Shown: piece by piece, positions 17,623-28,902 of the stretch
Position numbering within the stretch: the stretch's first letter is position 1
Layout: every line of letters begins with the position of its first letter
Assembly (NCBI GenBank): GCA_963712065.1
Contig: CAVQGM010000001.1
Coordinates: 868,001 to 932,000, forward strand
DNA from: CAVQGM01 sp963712065
Lineage (GTDB): Bacteria; Actinomycetota; Acidimicrobiia; Acidimicrobiales; Acidimicrobilacustridaceae
DNA length: 64,000 nt
Direction of reading: 5' to 3'
Program-made: the position numbers and the translations under genes
Notes under the pieces: generated by a model
Seen by the model: the letters and a program-made list of their open reading frames with translations, nothing else
Databases searched by the model: none
What the model was told of the DNA's origin: nothing

Positions 17623-20160
17623 CTACTCGGTGGTGATGGCCTCGAGGACGTCGAGGCGTCCCGCCCGCCACGCCGGCCACAGGGCGGCCAGCACGCCGAC
17701 CACGCCGGCGACGACGACCACGATCAGCAGCGAGCCGAACGGGACCGCCAGCACGCTCACCAGGTCGTCGGGCAGCGCGATCGTGACCGTCACCCCGAAC
17801 AGCACCCCGACGGCCACGCCGAGCAACGCGCCGAACACGGCGACGATCACCGCTTCGAGTCGGATCATCCGGCGCACCTGCGGACGGAGCATGCCGACGG
17901 CGCGGAGCAGGCCCAGCTCCCGCGTCCGCTCGAACACCGACAGGGCGAGCGTGTTGGTGATGCCGATGAAGGCGATGAGCACGGCGAACACCAGGAAGAC
18001 GTTGATCACCACGAGGAACTGGTTGACCTGGTCCTCCTGGGCCTGGGTGAACTCGGTGCGGTCCTGGATCTCGACCTGCGGGTAGTCGACGGTGACGGTC
18101 TCGACGGCGGCCCGCACCTCGTCGGGCGTCGTGCCCTCGGCCGACTTGGCGGCCACGAAGACGTCGAGGTTCTCGGTGTAGCTGTCCGAGAAGGTGTCGA
18201 GGTCGAGCGCCCAGTTGCCGAGCACGCTGGTGTCCTCGTACACGGCGACGATCGGGAGCTGCCTGGCGCCCGTGTCCGGGAAGACCACCTCGACCGTGTC
18301 ACCGGGGGCCAGGCCCTGCTCGGCGGCCGGGTCCTTCCCGATGGCCAGGCCGCGAACGCCCGGACCGATCTCGCCGTCGCGCACGTCGAGCTCGAACAAG
18401 TCGTCGACCACGTCGAAGTCGACGGCGTTGACCTGCTTGGTGCTGCCGTTCACCTGCATCTGGCCGAAGCGGATGCCGCTCACGGCCTCGAGCTCGGGCA
18501 GCTCGGCCATCCGGGTCGAGACGTCGGTGCTGAAGCCGAAGAAGCTGCCGCTCTGGACGTACCAGTCGGCCTTGATCGAGCCGGAGATCGTCTCGGCCAC
18601 CGACTGCTTGATCGAGTTGCCGACGATCAGCGCCGTGGACACGAGGGCCAGGCCGATCATCAGGGCCGAGGCGGTGGACGCCGTGCGCCGCGGCGTGCGG
18701 GCGGCGTTCTCCTCGGCCAGGCGTCCGGGCGTGCGGTAGAGCCGGGCGAACGGCGCCCCCACCACCCGGGCGAGGGGCGCGGCGACGGTGGGGCTGAGCA
18801 GGGCGACGCCGAGGAACACGAGGACCGCCCCGACGATCATCCCGCCCACGAGGACGAGGGTGTCGGGGTCGCCGAACAGGGCGTAGGCGATGAGCACCGA
18901 CCCGATGCCGATCATGGCCACGCCGCCGACGGCCCGCCGGGCGACCGTGGTGCCCTGCAGGCTGAACCCGTCCCGCATGGCGGCGACGGGCGGGATCGTG
19001 GTGGCCTTGCGGGCCGGGCTGATCGACGACACCAGCGTGACGCCGATGCCGATGAGGGCGGCCACGAGGAACGTGCGGGGGGTGATCACGAGCGACGTGT
19101 CCCCCGCCCCGAAGCCGGCGGCCGACAGCACCGCGTTGAGGAACAGGGCGATGCCCAGGCCGAGCACGAACCCGATGCCCGACGCGAGCACGCCGACCAC
19201 CAGCGCCTCGCCGAACACCGAACCGGCGACCTGTCGGGCCGAGGCGCCGACCGCCCGCAACAGGGCCAGCTCGCGCACGCGCTGGCCGACCACGATCGTG
19301 AACGTGTTGGAGATGAGGAAGGCACCGACGAACAGCACCACGCCGGCGAAGCCGAGCAGCACGTTGCCGAAGATGCCCACGAACTCGCCGACGGCCTCCT
19401 GGCTGTCCTCGACGAGGGTCTCGCCGGTGACGACCTCGGTGCCGGTGGGCAGGATCTGCTGGATCTCGGCCTGCACCTCCCCGGCATCGGCGCCCTCGGC
19501 CAGCGCGACGTCGATCTCCAGGTACTTCCCCTCGAGGTTGTAGAGCCGCTGGGCCTCGGGGAGCGTGAAGGCGACCAGGGTGGCGCCGGAGAGCGCGTTG
19601 CTCTCGCCGAAGGTGAACGTGCCCACGAGCTGGAACGGCGACGGTCCCTGCTGCGTCTGGATGGTGACGGTGTCGCCGACGGCGACCTCGGCCCGCTCGA
19701 CCGTGTCGACGTCGATGGCGACCTCGCCGCCGACGTCGGGGGGACGGCCCTCCTTCAGGGTGAGGGTCTGCAGCGGCCCCGTGGCCGCCCAGCTCACCGC
19801 CAGCGGTGGCCCGCCGGTGGGCTCGACCGCCTTGCCGTCGGGACCGATGAGGAGGGCCGGGAGCCCGCCGGCGGTGCCGACCGCCTCCTCCACGCCGGGC
19901 ACGGCCTGCACCTGGGGCAGCAGCGAGGCGTCGACCGGCGGGCGGGTGCCGAACGCCCCGGTGTCGAACTGCTCCTGGCCCCGCACGGCGAGGTCGATGC
20001 CGGCGTTGATCTCCTCGAAGAGCTTGTCGAACTGGGATCGCACGCTGTCGGTGAGGGTGAAGGCGCCCACGACGAACGCCACCCCGATCACGACGGCGAA
20101 CGTCGTGAGGATGAAGCGGATCTTGTGCTCCAGGAGACCCTTCAGGGTCACTCGCAACAT
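17623..20160 (-). CDS. FtsX/MacB-type ABC transporter permease
   Basis: 845 residues, ATG at 20160. It has the double-FtsX layout: one N-terminal membrane helix (RFILTTFAVVIGVAFVVGAF), a large extracytoplasmic domain, three helices (around 270-400), a short central loop, a second membrane helix and extracytoplasmic domain, and three C-terminal helices (about 710-840). The repeated signature RELALLRAVGASARQV / RELGLLRAVGMLRPQV precedes each helix bundle. Such proteins work with an ABC ATPase in lipoprotein or peptide handling. No ATPase is adjacent in the window, so its partner must be elsewhere. Confidence 0.9.
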   Translation of the reverse strand: MLRVTLKGLLEHKIRFILTTFAVVIGVAFVVGAFTLTDSVRSQFDKLFEEINAGIDLAVRGQEQFDTGAFGTRPPVDASLLPQVQAVPGVEEAVGTAGGLPALLIGPDGKAVEPTGGPPLAVSWAATGPLQTLTLKEGRPPDVGGEVAIDVDTVERAEVAVGDTVTIQTQQGPSPFQLVGTFTFGESNALSGATLVAFTLPEAQRLYNLEGKYLEIDVALAEGADAGEVQAEIQQILPTGTEVVTGETLVEDSQEAVGEFVGIFGNVLLGFAGVVLFVGAFLISNTFTIVVGQRVRELALLRAVGASARQVAGSVFGEALVVGVLASGIGFVLGLGIALFLNAVLSAAGFGAGDTSLVITPRTFLVAALIGIGVTLVSSISPARKATTIPPVAAMRDGFSLQGTTVARRAVGGVAMIGIGSVLIAYALFGDPDTLVLVGGMIVGAVLVFLGVALLSPTVAAPLARVVGAPFARLYRTPGRLAEENAARTPRRTASTASALMIGLALVSTALIVGNSIKQSVAETISGSIKADWYVQSGSFFGFSTDVSTRMAELPELEAVSGIRFGQMQVNGSTKQVNAVDFDVVDDLFELDVRDGEIGPGVRGLAIGKDPAAEQGLAPGDTVEVVFPDTGARQLPIVAVYEDTSVLGNWALDLDTFSDSYTENLDVFVAAKSAEGTTPDEVRAAVETVTVDYPQVEIQDRTEFTQAQEDQVNQFLVVINVFLVFAVLIAFIGITNTLALSVFERTRELGLLRAVGMLRPQVRRMIRLEAVIVAVFGALLGVAVGVLFGVTVTIALPDDLVSVLAVPFGSLLIVVVVAGVVGVLAALWPAWRAGRLDVLEAITTE

Positions 20161-20317
20161 GGGGGCTCCTCGTTCGCCCGATCGCCCGTCCGGGCGGGTC
20201 CGACCTCAGGCTCTCGGAGGCTAACCGGATCCGGCCAGGACCTTGTCCCCTGTTCCCGGAACTCCGACGGTGGTCCCGTGAGAGGTGACCAGCGCGCTCG
20301 AGACCGAGGGGGCACCC

Positions 20318-20782
20318 ATGCCGAGCAAGGCGGCGATCGAGGACTTCATGGACCAGCACCGGCTGGCCCTCATCGGGGTCTCCCACGATCCGAAGGACTT
20401 CTCGGTGGCCGTCTACCACCAGCTCGGCCAGAGCGGCTACGAGGTGGTCCCGGTCAACGCCAACGGCGGCGAGCTGGACGGGAAGGTCGTGCTGCGGTCG
20501 GTGGCCGAGCTGACCGAACCGGTCGACGGCGCCATCGTGATGGTGCGGGCCGACGCCGCCGCCGCGGTGGTGCGCGAGTGCATCGACGCCGGCATCCCCC
20601 GGGTGTGGCTGCACAAGGGCGCCGGCAAGGGCTCGGTGAGCGACGAGGCGGTGGCGCTGTGTCGTGAGCACGGCATCGAGGTGATCGACGGGGCCTGCCC
20701 CATGATGTTCGCCGAGCCGGTGGGCTGGTTCCACCGGGTGCACCACTTCGGGCGCACCGTCGCCGGCGCGTGGAGCGAGTAG
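20318..20782 (+). CDS. CoA-binding domain protein (YccU type)
   Basis: 154 residues from the ATG at 20318, chosen because GAGGGGG lies eight bases upstream; a GTG at 20285 would add 11 residues. It is a single Rossmann-like CoA-binding domain: MDQHRLALIGVSHDPKDFS, YEVVPVNANGGELDG, VDGAIVMVRADAAAAVVRECIDAGIPRVWLHKG, and the closing GIEVIDGACPMMFAEP with its conserved CPM. It is related to the CoA-binding part of succinyl-CoA synthetase but has no catalytic partner domain; its function is unknown. It is divergent from the FtsX-type permease. Confidence 0.85.
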   Translation: MPSKAAIEDFMDQHRLALIGVSHDPKDFSVAVYHQLGQSGYEVVPVNANGGELDGKVVLRSVAELTEPVDGAIVMVRADAAAAVVRECIDAGIPRVWLHKGAGKGSVSDEAVALCREHGIEVIDGACPMMFAEPVGWFHRVHHFGRTVAGAWSE

Positions 20783-20809
20783 CCGGCCGACGAGCCGGAC
20801 CGGAACCGC

Positions 20810-21301
20810 TCAGCCGGCGTCGAGCTCGCTCATCCCGCCGGTGGTCCACCAGCTGGCGGTGAGCCGGAGGCCGTCGCCGCGCGACTCGACCTCCTCGTAG
20901 GTGCGCTTGTACCCCGTGGCCGAGATGCGCCAGGCGCCGTCGATCTTGCGGTACTCGTCCTCGTAGAACGCCGCGCCCCGCACGGTGAGGTTCCAGTCGG
21001 TCATCACGACCACGTCGTCCATCGCCCAGGTGGCGACGGCGGTGTCGGGGCCGGTGAGGTCGATCTCGGGCTGGTGGACGCGGTGGGCGGAGTGGAAGGT
21101 CTCGGCCCCCATGTTGCGGCGGAGGAAGTCGATGATGGCGTCGCGCCCGTCGAACCGGTACTTGCCACCGCTGTAGGTGGCGACGGCGTCGGGGGTGAAG
21201 ACCTCTTCGAGGTCGTCCCACAGCTTCTGGTCGATGCCGCGCATGTAGCGGTACTTGAGCCGCTTGATGGCCTCGAGCTCGAGCAGGTCCTGGACGTCCA
21301 C
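20810..21301 (-). CDS. SnoaL-like (NTF2-fold) protein
   Basis: 163 residues from the GTG at 21301, preceded by GAGGGGGAG; longer upstream starts give a low-complexity leader. It has the typical opening DLLELEAIKRLKYRYMRGIDQKLWDDLEEVFTPDAV and strands YRFDGRDAIIDFLRRNM, HSAHRVHQPEIDLTGPDTAVATWAMDDVV and WRISATGYKRTYEE. This cone-shaped fold serves in dehydratases, isomerases and orphan proteins; no specific activity can be assigned. It is divergent from the amidase, sharing a 106-base intergenic region. Confidence 0.8.
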   Translation of the reverse strand: MDVQDLLELEAIKRLKYRYMRGIDQKLWDDLEEVFTPDAVATYSGGKYRFDGRDAIIDFLRRNMGAETFHSAHRVHQPEIDLTGPDTAVATWAMDDVVVMTDWNLTVRGAAFYEDEYRKIDGAWRISATGYKRTYEEVESRGDGLRLTASWWTTGGMSELDAG

Positions 21302-21407
21302 GGCTCCCCCTCGGGTGTGCGGTCCGACTCCATTGCCTACACGACCCACCCGCTCTCCGCCGCTCGGGCGCGACGCAGACCTCCCGCGCGCGTGCCAGCC
21401 TGACCCC

Positions 21408-22880
21408 ATGACCGACGCCGAGGTGGCGTTCCTGCCCGCCCACGAGCTGGCTCGCCGCATCGCCGCCGGCGAGCTCGGCAGCCGCGAGGTGCTCGATCAC
21501 CTCCTCGACCGCATCGACCGGCTCGACGGACCGATCAACGCGGTGGTGGCCCTCGACGCCGAGCGGGCCCGGGCGGCGGCCGTCGCCGCCGACGCCGCCG
21601 TGGCTCGGGGCGACGACCTCGGCGCGCTCCACGGCGTGCCCATGACGATCAAGGACGCCTTCGAGACCGAGGGCCTGGTCACGACCTGCGGCGTGCCCGA
21701 CCTGGCCGACCACGTCCCCGATGCCGACGCGGTGGCGGTCGCCCGGCTCAGGGCCGCCGGGGCCATCGTGTTCGGCAAGACCAACGTGCCCATGTGGGCC
21801 GACGACGACCAGACCTACAACGACGTCTACGGGGTCACCAACAACCCGTGGGACCGGAGCCGCACCACCAGCGGCTCGTCGGGCGGCGCCGCCGCCGCCC
21901 TCGCCTGCGGGTTCACGCCGCTCGAGCTGGGCAGCGACATCGGCGGGTCGATCCGCACCCCGTCGAGCCACTGCGGGGTCGTCGGCCACAAGCCGACCTG
22001 GGGGATCGTGCCCACCCTCGGGCACCTCCCCGGCCCGCCGGGCTGGCGGGGCGAGGCCGACCTCAACGTGGTGGGGCCCATGGCCCGCGACGTCACCGAC
22101 CTGCGTCTCGCCCTCGACGTGCTCGCCGGTCCCCTCGGCGCGACGGCGCGGGCATGGTCGCTGGACCTGCCGGCGCCGACCGTGGACGGGATCCATGGCC
22201 TCCGCGTCGCCACCTGGTTCGACGAGCCGGCCAACGCGCCGTCGGCCGAGGTGCGCGACCTCCTCGACCGGGCGGCCAGCGCCCTCGCCGAGGCCGGCGC
22301 CGACGTCCGCCCCCTCGTCCCGCCGGCCCCCTACGCCGAGCACCGACGCCTCGGCTACGACCTGCTGGCCCCGTACGTCGCCCGGGAGGCGCCCTCGGAG
22401 CTCCTCGAGTTCGCCGACGAGCTCGTGCGCGCCCAGCCCGAGCCCGGGGCGGACGACGCCGACATCGTCCTCGCCAGCCGGGGCATGGCCGTTCGCCACC
22501 GCGACTGGATCGGCATCGACGAGCGTCGCCTGCGTCTCCAGGACGCGTGGGAGGACGTCTTCGGGGACGTGGACGTCGTGTTGGCGCCGGTGCAGCCCGT
22601 GCCGGCCTTCCCCCACGACCACCGGCCCATCACCGACCGCACGGTCGACGTCGACGGCGAGGCGCGCGGCTACGTGGACGTGGGCAGCGGCTGGGCCCTC
22701 GTGTTCGGGATCCTGCACGTGCCGGTCACCGTCGTGCCCGTCGGGCGGGCGGCCGGGAACCTGCCCGTCGGGGTCCAGATCGTCGGTCCTCGCTACGGCG
22801 ACCGCACCACCCTGGCCGTCGCCGAGGCCGCGCTCGCCCTGTGGGGTGGCGTGGAGGTGCCTCCCGGTTTCGACCCCTGA
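21408..22880 (+). CDS. Amidase-signature family hydrolase
   Basis: 490 residues, ATG at 21408. It hydrolyses amide bonds by a Ser-cisSer-Lys triad. Visible are the Lys in GVPMTIKDAFETEG, the Gly/Ser-rich signature TTSGSSGGAAAALACGF with the cis-Ser, and the nucleophile block ELGSDIGGSIRTPSSHCGVVGHKPTWG. Full family length. No gatB/gatC neighbours are present, so it is more likely a catabolic amidase than the glutamyl-tRNA amidotransferase A subunit. It is convergent with the AIM24 gene, four bases away. Confidence 0.9.
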   Translation: MTDAEVAFLPAHELARRIAAGELGSREVLDHLLDRIDRLDGPINAVVALDAERARAAAVAADAAVARGDDLGALHGVPMTIKDAFETEGLVTTCGVPDLADHVPDADAVAVARLRAAGAIVFGKTNVPMWADDDQTYNDVYGVTNNPWDRSRTTSGSSGGAAAALACGFTPLELGSDIGGSIRTPSSHCGVVGHKPTWGIVPTLGHLPGPPGWRGEADLNVVGPMARDVTDLRLALDVLAGPLGATARAWSLDLPAPTVDGIHGLRVATWFDEPANAPSAEVRDLLDRAASALAEAGADVRPLVPPAPYAEHRRLGYDLLAPYVAREAPSELLEFADELVRAQPEPGADDADIVLASRGMAVRHRDWIGIDERRLRLQDAWEDVFGDVDVVLAPVQPVPAFPHDHRPITDRTVDVDGEARGYVDVGSGWALVFGILHVPVTVVPVGRAAGNLPVGVQIVGPRYGDRTTLAVAEAALALWGGVEVPPGFDP

Positions 22881-22883
22881 GTC

Positions 22884-23582
22884 CTACATCCCCACGCCGG
22901 TGCCCTGACCGCCACCGGCGGTGGAGCCCTCCGACGGCTGGATCATGACCCAGCCCTGGCCGCCGAACGACATCTGGAACGTCTCGCCCGAGCCCTTGCC
23001 GATCAGGGTCTTGAGGTTGACGTCGGACTTGATGCCCATGGTGACGCCCGAGGTCCAGGCCACCACGGCGTTCGGGTCCGCGTAGGTCGGCGCCGACGCC
23101 ACGTCGAGCACGACCGGGGGGCCGTCGGTGGTGACGGCCACGTAGCCGGTGCCGGTGAGGGCCACGTTCCACATGCCGCCGGCCATGGCCCCGGCGCCAC
23201 CGACCATGTGGATGTCGCCGGTGATGCTGGCCGAGTGGGCGAGGATGCTCGACCCGTTCACGCTGATCGAGTCGTTCTCCAGGTACATGATCTGGATCTC
23301 CTTGCCCATGTCGGCGAGGAAGACCTCGCCCGTGCCGTGCACGTTCATGAGCTTCTGACCCTCACCGGTCAACTTCTGCTTGAGCCACTTGCTGGCCCCA
23401 CCGCTGCCGGCGTGTTCGAAGGTGGCGTCGCCCTGGTAGGCGACCATCGAGCCGAGGGCGGCCTGGATCGGGCCGTAGTGCAGCAGGACCTTCAGCAGCT
23501 TCTTGTTCTGCAGGGCGAAGGGGTCCTGGCTGGTGGTCTCCTGGGCGGCCTGCAGGTCGAGGGCGACGGGGTGGATCGGCAC
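22884..23582 (-). CDS. AIM24 family protein
   Basis: 232 residues, starting MPIHPVALDLQAAQE. It is rich in beta strands with glycine turns, as in the AIM24/TIGR00266 family: YQGDATFEHAGSGGASKWLKQKLTGEGQKLMNVHGTGEVFLAD, MYLENDSISVNGSSILAHSASI and GSGETFQMSFGGQGWVMIQPSE. There is no signal peptide. Bacterial function is unsettled; the mitochondrial homologue affects inner-membrane organisation. The C-terminus is Gly/Ser-rich. It is followed on the same strand by nothing closer than the amidase stop. Confidence 0.85.
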   Translation of the reverse strand: MPIHPVALDLQAAQETTSQDPFALQNKKLLKVLLHYGPIQAALGSMVAYQGDATFEHAGSGGASKWLKQKLTGEGQKLMNVHGTGEVFLADMGKEIQIMYLENDSISVNGSSILAHSASITGDIHMVGGAGAMAGGMWNVALTGTGYVAVTTDGPPVVLDVASAPTYADPNAVVAWTSGVTMGIKSDVNLKTLIGKGSGETFQMSFGGQGWVMIQPSEGSTAGGGQGTGVGM

Positions 23583-23633
23583 GGTGCGAGCTCCTTGGCC
23601 TGGCGGACGGTTCCACGTCGAGCCTACGCCCGC

Positions 23634-23915
23634 TCAGCTCCGCAGCAGCCGTGCCACGGCGGCGACCGCCTCGTCGACCTTCTCGTCGCCCGCCGCCTCG
23701 CTCTCCTCGGCGGCCTCCCGCACGCAGTGCCGGATGTGCTCGTCGAGCAGCCCGAGACCGACGCTCTGGAGGGCCTTGGTGACCGATGAGATCTGGGTGA
23801 GCACGTCGATGCAGTACTCGTCCCGCTCGATCATCGCCTGCAGGCCGCGGACCTGGCCCTCGATGCGGCGGAGCCGCTTGAGGTAGTCGTCCCTGCTGAT
23901 CGTGTAGCCCGGCAT
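23634..23915 (-). CDS. csoR: Copper-sensing repressor CsoR
   Basis: 93 residues from the ATG at 23915. An all-helical CsoR/RcnR-family repressor that lets go of DNA when it binds Cu(I). The copper ligands are in register: Cys35, His60 and Cys64 (DEYCIDVLTQ, LLDEHIRHC). The opening YLKRLRRIEGQVRGLQAMIE is characteristic. It is divergent from copA with 64 bases between start codons and should repress both sides. Confidence 0.92.
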   Translation of the reverse strand: MPGYTISRDDYLKRLRRIEGQVRGLQAMIERDEYCIDVLTQISSVTKALQSVGLGLLDEHIRHCVREAAEESEAAGDEKVDEAVAAVARLLRS

Positions 23916-23935
23916 GCCCCGCAGTGTAGACGAAA

Positions 23936-23952
23936 ATAGGGGAGGGGGGTAT
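23936..23952. promoter_or_regulatory. Candidate CsoR operator
   Basis: ATAGGGGAGGGGGGTAT lies in the 64-base gap between csoR and copA. CsoR sites are G-tract pseudo-palindromes ending in TAC/TAT-like bases; the two ends (ATA...TAT) are symmetric and the G-tracts are present, but the C-tract half is absent. Assignment rests on position and composition. Confidence 0.5.
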
Positions 23953-23979
23953 GGTGGCCCGAGTGGAGAGGCGACGCAC

Positions 23980-26211
<2,232 letters not shown>

Positions 26212-26222
26212 AGGTCCGCACC

Positions 26223-26438
26223 ATGACCACGAGCGTGTACGCCGTCCCCGGCATCTCCTGCGACCACTGCAAGCACGCCATCGAGGGCGCGGTGTCCTCC
26301 GTCGCCGGCGTCGAGGGCGTCGAGGTGGACGTCCCCGCCAGGACGGCCACCGTCGTGGGCGAGGTCGACGAGACCGCGGTGCGCGCCGCCATCGACGAGG
26401 CGGGCTACGACGTGGCGTCGGTGGTGGTCGCCGACTGA
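26223..26438 (+). CDS. copZ: Copper chaperone CopZ
   Basis: 71 residues, starting MTTSVYAVPGISCDHC. A single heavy-metal-associated domain with the Cu(I) site Cys13-x-x-Cys16 and the usual pattern (VAGVEGVEVDVPARTATVVGEVDE, AIDEAGYDVAS). It delivers copper to CopA. It starts 11 bases after the copA stop, so it is in the same operon under CsoR. Its last 34 bases overlap the convergent YihY gene. Confidence 0.92.
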   Translation: MTTSVYAVPGISCDHCKHAIEGAVSSVAGVEGVEVDVPARTATVVGEVDETAVRAAIDEAGYDVASVVVAD

Positions 26439-27490
26439 CGGTCGGACGAGTCGTCCGGCTCGACCTCGTCGACCGGCGTGGAGCGGTCGAGGTCGAAGAA
26501 CCGTTCGACCGACGGGAAGCGCATCGGGATGCGACGCAGCACCGGTAGGGAGAAGACCAGCGTGCTGATGCTGCCCAGGCGCTCCCAGATCGTGGCGTTC
26601 AGGATGAGGCTCGAGGCCATCATGCGCCCGATCAGGAACATGTAGCCGAGGGTGGCGATCGTCCACCCGAGGTTGCCGGCGACCTCCGACGCCCGGTCGA
26701 TGCGGCCCGGCAGGTAGAACTGCATGAACCACTGCAGCGAGGCCAATGCGAGGCCGACGATGGCCGCGCCGGGGAGCAGGGCGCCGGGGTCGCGAGTGCC
26801 CCGCGGCAGCGTCCACGACACCGCGAACCACCCGACGCCGTAGGCCACCCCGGCGAACACCCACGACGTCGTGGCGACGGCGATCCCCTGCTCCGATCGG
26901 ATCCGGTTGAGGAGCGAGGACACGACGAACAGCAGGAGGACGAGCGTGGTCACCGCCGCCGCCATCCGCAGCGTCGTGCGGGCGGCCTGACCGCCGAGCC
27001 GCCACGAGCCGGCGGCGCACGCCGCCAGCACCTTGGTGAGGCTGCGGCCGGCCCACACCATGAGCACGAGGCCGGTGAGGAACAGGCCCCACCCCGCCGT
27101 CCGGCTGTTCGGCAGCGTCTCCCCGATCTGGCCGGCGAGGCTCCCGGTGATGTTCGAGGAGCTCGTGAGGTCGCCGACGGCGTCGCGACCACGGATCACG
27201 GTGAGGAGGCCGACGGCCATCGCCATCGACGGGACGATGAACAGGAAGAGCCGGAGGGCGATGGCGGCGCCCAGCACCGAGGCGAAGGCATCGCGGTCAC
27301 GCTCGTAGAAGCGCACGGCCAGGTCGAGGGGGAGCGCCTCCCCTCGGCGCCGGTCGAGCCAGGTCCGGGCTGCCCCGGCCCGGGCCTCGACCCGAGCGTG
27401 CGCCCGGGCGACGAGCGAGGGATGCGCCCCGGGCGTTGCCGGTTCGGCGTCCACCGCCGCCTCCTCGTCGACCCCTCGCTCCGACACCAC
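26405..27490 (-). CDS. YihY/BrkB family membrane protein
   Basis: 361 residues from a GTG at 27490. A cytoplasmic leader (about 75 residues, basic and helical) is followed by six hydrophobic segments: LGAAIALRLFLFIVPSMAMAVGLL, WGLFLTGLVLMVWAGRSL, MAAAVTTLVLLLFVVSSLL, VFAGVAYGVGWFAVSW, ALLPGAAIVGLALASLQWFM and IATLGYMFLIGRMMASSLI. The family is widely annotated 'ribonuclease BN' in error; its real role is unknown. It is 19 bases after the aldehyde dehydrogenase and may ride on that transcript. Confidence 0.85.
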   Translation of the reverse strand: MVSERGVDEEAAVDAEPATPGAHPSLVARAHARVEARAGAARTWLDRRRGEALPLDLAVRFYERDRDAFASVLGAAIALRLFLFIVPSMAMAVGLLTVIRGRDAVGDLTSSSNITGSLAGQIGETLPNSRTAGWGLFLTGLVLMVWAGRSLTKVLAACAAGSWRLGGQAARTTLRMAAAVTTLVLLLFVVSSLLNRIRSEQGIAVATTSWVFAGVAYGVGWFAVSWTLPRGTRDPGALLPGAAIVGLALASLQWFMQFYLPGRIDRASEVAGNLGWTIATLGYMFLIGRMMASSLILNATIWERLGSISTLVFSLPVLRRIPMRFPSVERFFDLDRSTPVDEVEPDDSSDRQSATTTDATS

Positions 27491-27509
27491 CGCGGCACGG
27501 TACTTCCTG

Positions 27510-28898
27510 CTAGGGCGAGCGCAGGTGCCAGGCCTTGGGCTGCACGAACGCCTGGATGCCGATGGTGGACAGCGTCGAGCCGACGCCGGAGTGGCGCCGT
27601 CCGGTCCACGGCAGGCGGGGGCTGACCCGGTCGCAGCAGTTCCAGTAGGCGGACCCGACGTCGAGCCGCTCGAGCACGGCCCGGGCCCGGGCCTCGTCGG
27701 GTGTGTAGACGCCGGCGGTCAGCCCGTAGTCGGTGGCGGCCATCTCCCCCACCGCCTCCTCGTCGGAGCCGACCCGCTGGATGCCGATGATCGGCCCGAA
27801 GCTCTCGTCCCGCATCACCGCCATGCCACCGGTGACGTCGACGAGGACCGTCGGCTGGAACCACGTGCCCGGCCCCGGTGCGTCGGCGAGCCGGCCGCCA
27901 CCGGTGGCGAGCACGGCTCCCCGCGACAACGCGTCCACCACCTGGGCGTCGAGCACGTCGGCCTGCTGGCGGCGGGTGAGCGGCCCGAGGTAGGTGTCGG
28001 GGTCGGTCGGGTCACCGATCCGGAACGCCTCGACGGCGGCCACGAAGGCGTCGACGAAGGCGTCGTGCACGCCCTCGTGCACGTAGATCCGCTCGACGGA
28101 GCAGCAGCTCTGCCCGGCGTTGGAGAACGCGCCGTCGGCCAGGCTCTCGGCGGCCACGGCCACGTCGACGTCGTCGGCCACGTACACCGGGTCCTTGCCG
28201 CCCAGCTCGAGCTGCAGGCGCGCCATCGACCCCGAGGCGACGACCGCCTCGGCGATCCGGCGGCCCGTGGCGTACGAGCCGGTGAAGAACACGCCCTGCA
28301 CGCCGTCGAGCACCAACCGGCCCGCCTCGCCGGCTCCGAACACCGGTTGGAACAGGCCGTCGGGCACCCCGGCGGCGGCCCACAGCTCGGCGATGGCCCG
28401 GCCGGTGAGCGAGGCGAGCTCGGACGGCTTGTAGAGCACGGCGTTGCCGGTGAGGAGGGCGGGCACGAACACGTTGGTGCCGACGAACCACGGGTAGTTC
28501 CACGCCGAGACGTTGGCCACGGTGCCGAGCGGCTCCCAGGCGATCTCCTCGCGCAGGCCGAGCTCGACGTCGTCGGCGACGACCTCGGGGGTGAGGGCCG
28601 CGGCGACGTGGTCGATGAAGAAGTCGAGGCGGGGGACCACGCCGGTGAGCTCGTTGCGGGCCTGGGTGATGGGCTTGCCGGTCTCGGCGGTGAGCACCTC
28701 GGCCAGCTGCTCGAACCGGTCGACCACGCCCTGGCGGAAGCGGGCGACGACCTCGACCCGCTCCTCGAGGTGGCGGGCCCAGCCCTGTTGCTCGACGCGG
28801 GCTTCGGATGCCCGCTCCCGCTTGGCGGCGACGGAGGCGGCGTCGTCGTCGGGGATGGTCTCGACGACCTCGAGGGTGGCGGGGTTGACGACGTCCAT
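27510..28898 (-). CDS. NAD(P)-dependent aldehyde dehydrogenase
   Basis: 462 residues, ATG at 28898. ALDH superfamily: cofactor-binding VSAWNYPWFVGTNVFVPALL and LYKPSELASLTG, turn FTGSYATGRRIAE, general base Glu in LQLELGGKDPVYV, and nucleophile Cys in NAGQSCCSVERIYV. The closest general resemblance is to succinate-semialdehyde and gamma-glutamyl-aldehyde dehydrogenases. It starts four bases after the amidotransferase stop, in a run with a glutamine-synthetase-like ligase and an iron alcohol dehydrogenase. In that context it would oxidise a gamma-glutamylated amino aldehyde to the acid. Confidence 0.9.
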   Translation of the reverse strand: MDVVNPATLEVVETIPDDDAASVAAKRERASEARVEQQGWARHLEERVEVVARFRQGVVDRFEQLAEVLTAETGKPITQARNELTGVVPRLDFFIDHVAAALTPEVVADDVELGLREEIAWEPLGTVANVSAWNYPWFVGTNVFVPALLTGNAVLYKPSELASLTGRAIAELWAAAGVPDGLFQPVFGAGEAGRLVLDGVQGVFFTGSYATGRRIAEAVVASGSMARLQLELGGKDPVYVADDVDVAVAAESLADGAFSNAGQSCCSVERIYVHEGVHDAFVDAFVAAVEAFRIGDPTDPDTYLGPLTRRQQADVLDAQVVDALSRGAVLATGGGRLADAPGPGTWFQPTVLVDVTGGMAVMRDESFGPIIGIQRVGSDEEAVGEMAATDYGLTAGVYTPDEARARAVLERLDVGSAYWNCCDRVSPRLPWTGRRHSGVGSTLSTIGIQAFVQPKAWHLRSP

Positions 28899-28902
28899 GG
28901 GC

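Noticed and set aside
16810..20667. 1285-codon open frame on the plus strand
   Set aside because: Antisense to the FtsX-type permease and PrmA; long open antisense frames are expected at this GC content, and the product is a His/Asp/Arg-rich low-complexity chain.
21408..22880. GatA subunit of glutamyl-tRNA amidotransferase
   Set aside because: The amidase triad fits, but gatB and gatC are absent and it is a lone gene next to SnoaL-like and AIM24 genes.
26405..27490. Ribonuclease BN
   Set aside because: The YihY family was misnamed; this is a six-helix membrane protein without nuclease motifs.
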